Source: CAZIWJ01 sp964542855 | GTDB lineage: Bacteria > Bacteroidota > Bacteroidia > Cytophagales > Cyclobacteriaceae | Length of the DNA stretch: 12,695 nt | Assembly: GCA_964542855.1 (NCBI GenBank) | Contig: CAZIWJ010000089.1 | Span: 1-12,695 of the forward strand | Direction of reading: 5' to 3' | Shown here: piece by piece, positions 6,233 to 12,695 of the stretch | How positions within the stretch are numbered: the first letter of the stretch is position 1 | Layout of the letters: each line of letters starts with the position of its first letter | Translations under genes and position numbers: made by a program | The notes under the pieces: generated by a model | What the model saw: the letters and a program-made list of their open reading frames with translations, nothing else | Told to the model about the DNA's origin: nothing | Databases searched by the model: none

Positions 6233-7696
6233 TCAGGAATACCGAACTTCTTCCACTGCTTTGGCCTTAGAATTCGAGGTAGCCAGGCTCACCAAAAACA
6301 GGCAAAGTACCGACATACCGATGGCGGGCAGTACCGCATCGATAGAACCGTACCATTCCGGGCCGATAATATTTTTTACAAACGGGGCTTCTTTCCACAA
6401 CAGGGTAGTTACCGTTCCGGCAAGAATGGAACTGATGGAACCCGCACTGGTAGCCCGCTTCCAGAACAGGGCAGCAATAATGCTGGGCGTAATGGCTGCC
6501 CCGTAAATTGTATAGGCATACAACGACTTCTCGAAAAACCCGGTCGATTTAGAAAACCCAACCGATACCAGGTAAGCAATAAACCCGAGAATGAGAACCA
6601 GGATGCGGCTGTACAGCACAATAGTCTTTTCGCTGGCGTTAGCATTAATATTTCGTAAATAAATATCGCGTATGAGCGTAGTAGCCGGTACCAGCAGGAA
6701 ACTATCGGCCGTGGAAATGATAATCCCGACAATAGTCGTCATCATAATGGCCCCGAGAAAGGTGGGCAGAAATTCGTAAGAGGCGTAAATGAGCACGTAC
6801 TTGCCTACTTCAGCATCCGGGATCATACTGGAAGAAATCCAGGCCGAGCTAATGATCATGATTTCTACCAGCAGCACGGCAAATACTAAAATGGTGGTAG
6901 CAAAAGTAGCCCCTTTGGCATCGCGGCTGGCAAAAAACCGCTGGTACAGGTTAGCATCGCCCATCACCAGCAAAAAGGAGGGCAGGGTAAAGTTGATAAT
7001 ATTGAGTGGGGTAAACACCCCAAAAAACTGCATGTTTTCGGGCTTACCCATCGTTTCAAAGGAAGCCTGCATCCCCTGCAACCCGCCGGCCTCGTAAAAA
7101 AAGATGGGTATGGCAAAAATAAACGAGCCGGTGAGAATAATACCATTGGCCACGTCGGTGTAGGCCACACTTACCAGCCCGGCCAGTACGGTGTAGGCGA
7201 TGATACAAACTGCGGCAATGACAGTACCCATTTCTACACTGATGAGCGAACTGCCGGTTTCATCCATTAAAACTGTGTGAAGTACCGCTCCCCCGGCGTT
7301 GAACTGGTAGCTGACAATAACCATGTAGGCCATCACCAGGGCTATAACGGCAAGCACACGGGCCGTGGAACCGAAGCGGTCGCCGATTACTTCGGGAACC
7401 GTGTATTTTTCGAAAGAGCGTACTTTCCCGGATATGCTAATGAGTATAACAATGCCCAGCACCCCACCCAGTGGAAGAATTAGCGCGGCTAACCCGGTTT
7501 CGTAAGTTTTACCCGCGTTGCCCAGTACCGATCCGGTTCCGATCCAGGTGGCCAGCATGGTACCCACCAGCACCCAGGGCGAAAGCGAGCGGCCGGCCAC
7601 GGAAAAATCGGCCTGCGTTTTAATGCTACTGGCCTTGCTAATGCCCAGGCCAATCATAATGACCAGGTAAATGATAATAACGATCAAGTATACCAT
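6233..7696 (-). CDS. Sodium:solute symporter (SSS family)
   Basis: The product has 487 residues with about 12-13 hydrophobic segments, typical for SSS transporters, which couple Na+ entry to uptake of sugars, amino acids, vitamins or anions across the inner membrane. Family marks seen are the broken first core helix with AGRSLSPW and TWIGTGSVLGNAG (34-62), the VMGDANLYQRFFASRDAKGA segment (244-263) and ISTADSFLL (327-335), whose Ser/Thr residues form part of the Na2 sodium site in characterised members. The C-terminal tail is short and basic-polar. The substrate cannot be inferred; no catabolic genes lie beside it. It follows uvrC by 67 bp on the same strand. TATATTTA in that gap (minus strand) is a near match to the -7 consensus, so it may have its own promoter. 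Confidence 0.92.
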   Translation of the reverse strand: MVYLIVIIIYLVIMIGLGISKASSIKTQADFSVAGRSLSPWVLVGTMLATWIGTGSVLGNAGKTYETGLAALILPLGGVLGIVILISISGKVRSFEKYTVPEVIGDRFGSTARVLAVIALVMAYMVIVSYQFNAGGAVLHTVLMDETGSSLISVEMGTVIAAVCIIAYTVLAGLVSVAYTDVANGIILTGSFIFAIPIFFYEAGGLQGMQASFETMGKPENMQFFGVFTPLNIINFTLPSFLLVMGDANLYQRFFASRDAKGATFATTILVFAVLLVEIMIISSAWISSSMIPDAEVGKYVLIYASYEFLPTFLGAIMMTTIVGIIISTADSFLLVPATTLIRDIYLRNINANASEKTIVLYSRILVLILGFIAYLVSVGFSKSTGFFEKSLYAYTIYGAAITPSIIAALFWKRATSAGSISSILAGTVTTLLWKEAPFVKNIIGPEWYGSIDAVLPAIGMSVLCLFLVSLATSNSKAKAVEEVRYS

Positions 7697-7763
7697 ACTG
7701 CCTGCTTACTGTTTTTTAACCGTTAAATATAATAAAATTTACGGGAGCTTGTGGCAGCATTTA

Positions 7764-9575
7764 CTATTGCTTCTCCTTTTCCAGGGCTGCAAACCCTTCC
7801 CGGATAATTTTAGCTTTTTTATCGCCTACAATGTTACGCAGTTCCTCATCGGATGAAGCTTTAATCCTTTTCACCGACCCAAAGTGTTTAATCAGTTTCT
7901 GGGCTGTGGCTTTTCCAATTCCGTTAATTTGCTCCAGGCTGCTCTGGAAAGCCTGGTTAGATCGTTTCTGGCGGTGGAAAGTAATGGCAAAGCGGTGGGC
8001 TTCATCGCGGATGCGCTGGATCAGTTTCAGCGATTCCGATTTTTTACTGATGTGCAGCGGAAACTGATCGCCGGGATAGTAAATTTCTTCCAGTCGTTTG
8101 GCAATACCAATAACAACCATGTCACCGTACAGCCCCAGTTCCCTGAGGGCCTCCACTGATGCACTTAGCTGCCCTTTGCCGCCGTCGATTACAATCAGGT
8201 CGGGGAGGGGTTTTTCCTCTTCCTTCAGGCGCCTGTACCTTCTGCCTACCACCTCCTTCATGGAAGCAAAATCGTCGGGACCGGTAACCGTTTTAATATT
8301 GAATTTTCGGTATTCCTTTTTGGCCGGCTTCCCATTCATGAAACAAACCATAGAGGCCACCGGGTTAGTACCCTGCATGTTAGAGTTATCGAAACACTCA
8401 ATGTGCATGGGCAGGTTCTGCATCTGTAAGTCTTCCTGAAGTTGCTTCAGCACCCGGTTTTCGCGTTGTTTGGCCGACTGCGAACGGTTCAGCTTCTGCA
8501 CCCGGTACAGGTTGGCATTCTTTTGCGACAGGTCGACCAGCTTCTTTTTGTCTCCGATTTTAGGCACCACAATCTCCACGCTTTCTTCTGCGCTTTCAAA
8601 AGGAACATTGGTGAGCACCGTACCCGAATCGCTGATGTGGCGCTGGCGCATTTCCAGCAGCATGAGCAACAGGATTTCCTCGTCTGATTCCTCCAGTTTC
8701 TTTTTAATTTCAACCGTTTTGGAAAGCACAATGGCCCCTTCGTTCACTTTGAGGTAATTAACGAACGCATTTTTCTCGTCGGAAACAATGGTAATAACGT
8801 CGGTATCGGCCATTTGCTGGTTCACAACCTGCGATCGTGACTGGAATTTAGACAGCAGTTCCAGTTTTTCTTTAAAATCCTGCGCCCGCTCGAAGGCCAG
8901 TTCTTCTACTGCCTGTTGCATCTGGGTTTTGAAGTACTGCCGGGCAGGGGCCAGGTGGCCTTTCAGAATGTTCGTGGCCAGGGCAATGTCTTTGTTGTAC
9001 TCTTCTTCCGATTGCAGTTTTTCGCAGGGGCCTTTGCAGTTTCCGATGTGGTATTCCAGGCATACTTTAAACTTACCGGCCTCAATGTTTTCTTCCGATA
9101 AGTTGTAGCTGCACGTTCTAATGGTATATAGCTTGCGGATCAGGGCCAGTACGTTGTTCATTCCCTTTACACTGGCGTAGGGGCCAAAATATTTTCCCTG
9201 CTTGTATTCCGGGTTTCGGGTGGCAAACACCCTCGGGAAACGTTCGTTACTTACGCAGATGTAGGGGTACGACTTATCATCGCGCAGCAGGATGTTATAC
9301 TTGGGCTGGTTGGTTTTAATGAGGCTGTTCTCCAGCAACAGGGCATCGAATTCCGAATTCACCACAGTTACTTCTAACCGTACAATTTCACCCACCATTT
9401 TACGGGTTTTGCGGTTTACTCCGCTTTGTTTGGTAAAATAACTGCTCGCCCGCTTCTTCAGGTTTTTAGCTTTGCCCACGTAAATCAGCTTATCGTCTTG
9501 ATTGATGAAGCGATACACACCGGGCTGATCCGGAAGTTGATTAATTTGTTGTGGGGTGTACGAAAAAACTTCCAT
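7764..9575 (-). CDS. uvrC: Excinuclease ABC subunit C (UvrC)
   Basis: The product has 603 residues, full length for UvrC, the nuclease that makes the 3' and then 5' incisions in nucleotide excision repair with UvrA and UvrB. Domains in order: an N-terminal GIY-YIG nuclease (PGVYRF at 18-23, IYVGKAKNLKKR at 31-42, catalytic Glu82 in LLENSLIK); four cysteines C155, C172, C180, C184 that fit the iron-sulphur cluster site; a UVR helix binding UvrB at about 215-250 (LAFERAQDFKEKLELL); an RNase H-like domain with FDNSN (D396), VIDGGKGQ (D464) and DEAHRF (H527); and a C-terminal helix-hairpin-helix around INGIGKATAQ (550-559). The spacing between the first two cysteines is 16 residues against 11 in the E. 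coli protein as I remember it. The ATG at 9575 has no Shine-Dalgarno sequence. A TAGGTTTG box lies about 167 bp upstream. Confidence 0.97.
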   Translation of the reverse strand: MEVFSYTPQQINQLPDQPGVYRFINQDDKLIYVGKAKNLKKRASSYFTKQSGVNRKTRKMVGEIVRLEVTVVNSEFDALLLENSLIKTNQPKYNILLRDDKSYPYICVSNERFPRVFATRNPEYKQGKYFGPYASVKGMNNVLALIRKLYTIRTCSYNLSEENIEAGKFKVCLEYHIGNCKGPCEKLQSEEEYNKDIALATNILKGHLAPARQYFKTQMQQAVEELAFERAQDFKEKLELLSKFQSRSQVVNQQMADTDVITIVSDEKNAFVNYLKVNEGAIVLSKTVEIKKKLEESDEEILLLMLLEMRQRHISDSGTVLTNVPFESAEESVEIVVPKIGDKKKLVDLSQKNANLYRVQKLNRSQSAKQRENRVLKQLQEDLQMQNLPMHIECFDNSNMQGTNPVASMVCFMNGKPAKKEYRKFNIKTVTGPDDFASMKEVVGRRYRRLKEEEKPLPDLIVIDGGKGQLSASVEALRELGLYGDMVVIGIAKRLEEIYYPGDQFPLHISKKSESLKLIQRIRDEAHRFAITFHRQKRSNQAFQSSLEQINGIGKATAQKLIKHFGSVKRIKASSDEELRNIVGDKKAKIIREGFAALEKEKQ

Positions 9576-9741
9576 AAGTTAAATTAACGACCCGCTGTAT
9601 AAGGATGTTCTGGGGCAGCGTTTAATTTCGCTCTGCCTGTTGAGCATTCTAACCGGATTTATTGTGGTAAACATCATCTGCCTCAACCTACGACACAAAT
9701 AATTGAATAGAGTAACCCTTCCAACCTGGCGTGTAAATCTC

Positions 9742-9749
9742 CAAACCTA
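9742..9749 (-). promoter_or_regulatory. Candidate -7 element for uvrC
   Basis: On the minus strand this reads TAGGTTTG, an exact match to TAnnTTTG, in the 275-bp gap upstream of uvrC. It would give a leader of about 160 nt. No -33 TTG is seen at the usual spacing, so it rests on eight bases only. Confidence 0.33.
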
Positions 9750-9788
9750 ACGTTCAGCCTTTCAGACTTACTTTTATTTACAACCATT

Positions 9789-9835
9789 AGGGTAACCGAC
9801 TGTTGAGAAGCTGGTTGTTCACCCTGTTATTTTTT
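9789..9835 (+). terminator. Putative intrinsic terminator on the plus strand, with no annotated plus-strand gene before it
   Basis: AGGGTAACC (9789-9797) pairs with GGTT (9813-9816) and ACCCT (9821-9825), leaving a 4-nt bulge (9817-9820) and a 15-nt loop. Six Ts follow at 9830-9835. The T tract exists only on the plus strand, although the gene next to it (ending at 9851) is on the minus strand, so as a terminator for that gene it would be reversed. Confidence 0.35.
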
Positions 9836-9850
9836 ATCTCTGTAACACGT

Positions 9851-10459
9851 TTAAAAACTAATCTTTACAGAAAACGCGGCGGGCGACAGGCTCATACCCT
9901 GGAAGAGGGGCGACAGGTTGTTTGCATGCTGATTTAATACCGTAGCCAGGGCCACGTCGAACAAAAACAGGAACCCGCCCTGTAGAATAAGGGCATTGCC
10001 GTAGCCCCGCCACTGGTTGCGCCGGTTTTCGCGGTTGTTCCCCAGTTCCCGCAGGTACAGGCCGGTAGCGATATACCCCAGGTCGAGCCCGGCATTAAAC
10101 AGCAAAATTTTCTCCAGTCCGTTTTGCTCCTGCAGGGTTTCGTAAAGCGACAGCCCTCCTGTTTTATCGAGCGACAGCAAACTGAAGCCGGCCAGCCCCA
10201 GGTTTACCACGTTCCAGAATACATTCATCTGGTAGAAGTAATACCGCTGGTCGCGCTCACGGTTAAGCATCAGCCCGCCGTTCAGGGCCATATTCCCGAT
10301 GGCCCATGAACCCAGGGTAACCATACCAATTTTTGTAATTTGCTGTCGTTTCTCGTTGTACGAATCCAGTTTTACCGATTGCGCCTGGCCGGCGATGGTG
10401 AAGCAGCCGGTAAAAATCAGTGCCAAAAGAACGGGTTTAAAAAGTTTAGTGTATTCCAT
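9851..10459 (-). CDS. Four-helix membrane protein of unknown function (DUF6992-like)
   Basis: I start at the ATG at 10459 (202 residues); a TTG three codons upstream is open but less likely. Residues 1-27 look like a signal sequence (VLLALIFTGCFTIAG, cleavage near GQAQ). Then come SYNEKRQQITKIGM and four hydrophobic segments at about 44-63, 77-96, 117-136 and 154-174. The pattern of N-terminal FN/YNxxR followed by GMxxLGSWAxGN resembles a Bacteroidota-specific uncharacterised family that I believe is named DUF6992, but I cannot confirm the number. Charged loops (NRERDQRYYF; NNRENRRNQWRG) lie between the helices. No function is known to me. It is divergent from yggS with 87 bp between start codons, so the two may share regulation. 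Confidence 0.8.
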   Translation of the reverse strand: MEYTKLFKPVLLALIFTGCFTIAGQAQSVKLDSYNEKRQQITKIGMVTLGSWAIGNMALNGGLMLNRERDQRYYFYQMNVFWNVVNLGLAGFSLLSLDKTGGLSLYETLQEQNGLEKILLFNAGLDLGYIATGLYLRELGNNRENRRNQWRGYGNALILQGGFLFLFDVALATVLNQHANNLSPLFQGMSLSPAAFSVKISF

Positions 10460-10480
10460 ACACAGCAAACCGATAGGTTG

Positions 10481-10488
10481 TAAGTTTG
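10481..10488 (+). promoter_or_regulatory. -7 promoter element for the yggS operon
   Basis: TAAGTTTG is an exact match to the Bacteroidota -7 consensus TAnnTTTG, 58 bp upstream of the yggS ATG, giving a leader of about 50 nt. A -33 element is not clear. It lies in the 87-bp divergent gap, so factors binding here could affect both genes. Confidence 0.45.
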
Positions 10489-10546
10489 TTGGTATAACGT
10501 ATTTATTGATGTAAATCAGTTACTAAATACTTAAAGTAAATTACAC

Positions 10547-11218
10547 ATGACCAACGTAGCCCAAAATCTGGAAACTTTCCGGGAGAAAATAAAATCGTAC
10601 GACTGTACCCTGGTATCCGTCAGCAAAACCAAGCCCAACGAAATGCTGATGGAAGCGTACGAAGCCGGCGCTCGCGATCTGGGCGAAAACAAGGTGCAGG
10701 AAATGACCGCCAAGTACGAGGAACTGCCCAAGGATATCCGCTGGCACATGGTAGGCCACCTGCAGCGGAACAAGGTGAAATACATTGCACCCTACGTGGC
10801 GTTGATTCATTCGGTAGACAGCTTTAAACTCCTGAAAGAAATAGACAAACAAGGCCGCAAAGCCGAACGGGTGGTTCCCTGTTTGCTGCAAATGCACATT
10901 GCCGAAGAGGAAAGTAAGTTTGGCCTGGACGAGGGCGAACTGATGGAAATTCTGGAGAGCGAAGAACTGCCCAACATGGAACACGTACGCGTTGAGGGGC
11001 TCATGGGAATGGCTACCTTTACCGAAAACCACGAGCAGGTGAGGAATGAATTTAAAAAACTGAAAGCTATCTTTAACAGGGTGCAAAACCTGCAAACCCC
11101 GGCCCCGGTAACCATGAAAACCCTGAGCATGGGCATGAGTGGCGATTACCCGATTGCCCTGGAAGAAGGGAGTAACATGATCCGTATCGGTACACACATT
11201 TTCGGAGCCAGAAAATAA
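10547..11218 (+). CDS. yggS: YggS/PLPBP family pyridoxal-phosphate homeostasis protein
   Basis: The product has 223 residues and is a single alanine-racemase-like TIM barrel, the whole of this family. These cytoplasmic proteins bind pyridoxal 5'-phosphate and keep vitamin B6, amino-acid and keto-acid pools balanced; they have no proven catalytic activity. The PLP lysine is K27 in VSVSKTKP. Other family motifs are GARDLGENKVQE (41-52), WHMVGHLQRNK (66-76), KFGLDEGEL (124-132), EGLMGMATF (150-158) and the phosphate-binding end SMGMSGDYPIAL with RIGTHIFG (213-220). It heads a plus-strand operon; the next gene begins 9 bp after its stop. A -7 box lies 58 bp upstream. A full-length open frame on the opposite strand is a shadow. 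Confidence 0.95.
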   Translation: MTNVAQNLETFREKIKSYDCTLVSVSKTKPNEMLMEAYEAGARDLGENKVQEMTAKYEELPKDIRWHMVGHLQRNKVKYIAPYVALIHSVDSFKLLKEIDKQGRKAERVVPCLLQMHIAEEESKFGLDEGELMEILESEELPNMEHVRVEGLMGMATFTENHEQVRNEFKKLKAIFNRVQNLQTPAPVTMKTLSMGMSGDYPIALEEGSNMIRIGTHIFGARK

Positions 11219-11227
11219 CTGAACCTT

Positions 11228-11605
11228 ATGCAAAAAATTATATTACTTATTGCTTCTGTATCCGGGGCTGTTTCCGTAATGCTGGGAGCTTTTGGTGCCC
11301 ACGCTTTTAAAGCCACCCTCGAAGCCAGTGGCCGGCTGGAAACTTACGAAACCGCCGTTAAGTACCAGTTTTACCATACCATCGCCCTGCTGCTGATCGG
11401 GGTGCTGATGACCCGTTTAGAAAGCCGGTCGCTAGATTACGCAGCTATTGCCATGATTGTGGGCATTATCATTTTTTCCGGGTCGCTGTATATATTGTGT
11501 ATGACCGGCATAAAATGGCTCGGGGCCATTACGCCTATTGGCGGGGTAGCCATGATCGTGGGCTGGGTGCTGCTGTTCCTGGCGGTTTACCGGGGACTAC
11601 AGTAA
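11228..11605 (+). CDS. DUF423 family small membrane protein
   Basis: The product has 125 residues with four predicted membrane helices (about 3-20, 45-62, 72-91 and 97-121). The conserved N-terminal LGAFGAHAFK (19-28), the YETAVKYQFYHTIALL segment (40-55) and the WLGAITPIGG loop (96-105) are the DUF423 (E. coli YgdD-like) signature. The function of the family is unknown; its members sit in the inner membrane. It lies 9 bp after yggS and 2 bp before the acetyltransferase, so the three genes are almost certainly co-transcribed. Confidence 0.93.
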   Translation: MQKIILLIASVSGAVSVMLGAFGAHAFKATLEASGRLETYETAVKYQFYHTIALLLIGVLMTRLESRSLDYAAIAMIVGIIIFSGSLYILCMTGIKWLGAITPIGGVAMIVGWVLLFLAVYRGLQ

Positions 11606-11607
11606 TT

Positions 11608-12174
11608 ATGGTAATTATTGAAGGAGAGCATGGCCTCCGCCTCCGCGAGTTATCGCCCAGCGACAAGCGGCCCCTGGCCCGTTTGGCGAACAATAAAAAG
11701 ATCTGGGATAACCTGCGCGACTATATTCCTTACCCCTATACCACTCGCGATGCCGAGGTATTCATTGCGCTGTGCCGGGAAGAAGAACCCAAAGTAACCC
11801 TGGCCATTGAATACAAAAAAAAGCTGGCCGGCGTAATTGGGCTGGTGTTACAGAAAGATGTATACCGGATTTCGGCCGAACTGGGGTACTGGATTGGTGA
11901 AAAATACTGGCGTAAAGGCATTGGCACCCGTTCTATTCGCCTTATCCTTCATTACGGATTTTCCACCATTAACCTGCACCGGGTGTACGCAGGGGTTTTT
12001 GGCCATAATGTGGCTTCCTGCCGGGTGCTGGAAAAGAACGGGTTCGTTAGAGAAGGAATTCTGAGGGAAGCAATTATTAAAAACGACCGGATTGTAGACG
12101 AGCTTCGCTACGGCTGTTTAAAAACAGATTTTGAACAGCTAACCAGCAACCCGCTGTTTAACCCCCCATTGTAA
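11608..12174 (+). CDS. GNAT family N-acetyltransferase (RimJ/RimL type)
   Basis: I choose the ATG at 11608 (188 residues), 2 bp after the DUF423 stop; the frame is open further upstream, but there it overlaps the DUF423 gene. The start LRLRELSPSD is the usual first strand of the RimJ/RimL-like subgroup. Acetyl-CoA binding motif A is ELGYWIGEKYWRKGIGT (91-107), with the R-x-x-G-x-G/A pyrophosphate loop as RKGIGT. NLHRVYAGVFGHNVASCRV followed by LEKNGF (122-146) is motif B. Members acetylate N-termini of ribosomal or other proteins, or small amines, using acetyl-CoA in the cytoplasm; the substrate here is unknown. The tail after about 172 is variable. Confidence 0.93.
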   Translation: MVIIEGEHGLRLRELSPSDKRPLARLANNKKIWDNLRDYIPYPYTTRDAEVFIALCREEEPKVTLAIEYKKKLAGVIGLVLQKDVYRISAELGYWIGEKYWRKGIGTRSIRLILHYGFSTINLHRVYAGVFGHNVASCRVLEKNGFVREGILREAIIKNDRIVDELRYGCLKTDFEQLTSNPLFNPPL

Positions 12175-12179
12175 AGCAG

Positions 12180-12226
12180 AGTAACGATTACAGAAATACG
12201 CAACCTCTTACTTTTACGTTACTTTT
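12180..12226 (+). terminator. Weak candidate terminator after the yggS operon
   Basis: AGTAACG (12180-12186) is complementary to CGTTACT (12217-12223), followed by three more Ts. The 30-nt loop makes it weak; it is reported because it sits 6 bp after the last gene of the operon. Confidence 0.25.
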
Positions 12227-12312
12227 CATATAAGCTTGTTAAACTTTATCCTTTAGGCTGAAAATTTCCCTTTGATCGCTGTCTGGTACTTCACCAGTTT
12301 TATCTGCCGTAG

Positions 12313-12332
12313 GGTCAGGTCAGGTCAGGTCA
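12313..12332. repeat. Pentanucleotide tandem repeat (GGTCA) x4
   Basis: Four perfect head-to-tail copies of GGTCA lie in the 278-bp gap between the acetyltransferase and DUF4140 genes, ending 120 bp before the DUF4140 start codon. No coding frame covers them. A short tract like this can change copy number by slippage. The rest of the gap is A/T-rich without a clear TAnnTTTG box. Confidence 0.9.
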
Positions 12333-12452
12333 AGTAAATTCAGATCGAGTTAACCACACCCTTAAAAGTTGGCCTGGTCGGTAATTAAACCTTGAATTTT
12401 CTGCAACAAAACTAAAATTTCAACAAGCTCAAATCATTCATCTTATCCTGCT

Positions 12453-12695
12453 ATGCTGTACCGCGTTTTATTTTTCTACCTGTTTATGCCCACAACCCTG
12501 CTGAGCCAGCAGGTTAAGGAAGCGCCCCTCGAAACCTCCATCGACCAGGTAACGGTTTACCTGGAAGGTGCCCAGGTTAGCCGGAGTGGAACGTTCACCG
12601 TTCCCGCCGGAAAATCTACTGTGCTGGTAAAGGGCCTGTCGCCTTACCTCGACCGCAAAAGCATCCAGGTGCAGGCCCGGGGCAACTTCACCGTA
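12453..12695 (+). CDS. Secreted DUF4140/DUF4139 (mucoidy inhibitor MuiA-like) protein, N-terminal part
   Basis: The ATG at 12453 opens 81 codons to the right window edge, so the gene is cut only by the window. Residues 1-18 are a signal peptide (MLYRVLFFYLFMPTTLLS). The following IDQVTVYLEGAQVSRSG (30-46), VPAGKSTVLVKGLSPYLD (50-67) and SIQVQARG (70-77) are the pattern of the DUF4140 N-terminal domain, which in this family is followed by DUF4139. Such proteins are 500-650 residues long and are often annotated as mucoidy inhibitor MuiA family; the molecular function is not established. It has no Shine-Dalgarno sequence. The GGTCA repeat upstream might affect its expression. Confidence 0.8.
   Translation, partial: MLYRVLFFYLFMPTTLLSQQVKEAPLETSIDQVTVYLEGAQVSRSGTFTVPAGKSTVLVKGLSPYLDRKSIQVQARGNFTV

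Noticed and set aside
6199..6234. 11-codon minus-strand frame starting MFVISEIPASR, overlapping the symporter stop
   Set aside because: Too short to judge and no sign of conservation can be seen; stop-start overlap of this kind is frequent by chance.
10541..11233. A 230-codon open frame on the minus strand covering the whole yggS gene
   Set aside because: The plus strand carries all YggS motifs in order; the opposite frame is rich in His/Phe/Val with no recognisable domain and is a codon-usage shadow.
12313..12332. CRISPR-like array
   Set aside because: The 5-bp units are directly adjacent with no spacers and no cas genes are present.

Overview
The window looks like ordinary chromosomal sequence from a member of the Bacteroidota. 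Four observations support this. Start codons are preceded by A/T-rich leaders without Shine-Dalgarno sequences. Several intergenic regions hold matches to the Bacteroidota -7 element TAnnTTTG. The gene content includes families common in that phylum (a DUF3365 haem lipoprotein, a small four-helix membrane family of the DUF6992 type, DUF4140/DUF4139). The UvrC cysteine cluster also has the longer first loop I associate with the phylum. Genus cannot be set from the sequence alone. I see no tRNA, rRNA, insertion sequence, CRISPR array or phage gene.

Layout from left to right. Positions 1-4379 hold three exported hydrolases: a partial secreted M28 metallopeptidase with a C-terminal Fn3-like domain (minus, running off the left edge), a membrane-anchored serine hydrolase of the beta-lactamase/NylB type (minus), and, divergently, a second secreted M28 peptidase with a PA-like insert (plus). 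Positions 4532-9575 are all on the minus strand: a stand-alone ClpP-type protease, a DUF3365 c-type haem lipoprotein, a sodium:solute symporter and the excinuclease subunit UvrC. A minus-strand four-helix membrane protein of unknown function follows (9851-10459). Divergent from it is a tight plus-strand operon: a YggS/PLPBP pyridoxal-phosphate homeostasis protein, a DUF423 membrane protein and a GNAT acetyltransferase. The window closes with the first 81 codons of a secreted DUF4140/DUF4139 (MuiA-like) protein.

The genes do not form one obvious pathway. The left cluster could work together in breaking down peptides, esters or amides in the periplasm or outside the cell. uvrC and clpP are housekeeping or stress functions. 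The intergenic sequences hold the less explained material: a long-armed inverted repeat with a tandem 11-bp repeat in its loop (4396-4448), a terminator-plus-promoter boundary ahead of clpP (5203-5258), a structured and partly coding-like 3' region after the DUF3365 gene (5259-5467), a possible plus-strand transcript between uvrC and the membrane-protein gene (9583-9835), and four perfect GGTCA repeats upstream of the DUF4140 gene. I do not find convincing evidence of a new multi-gene system here. The findings below are modest.
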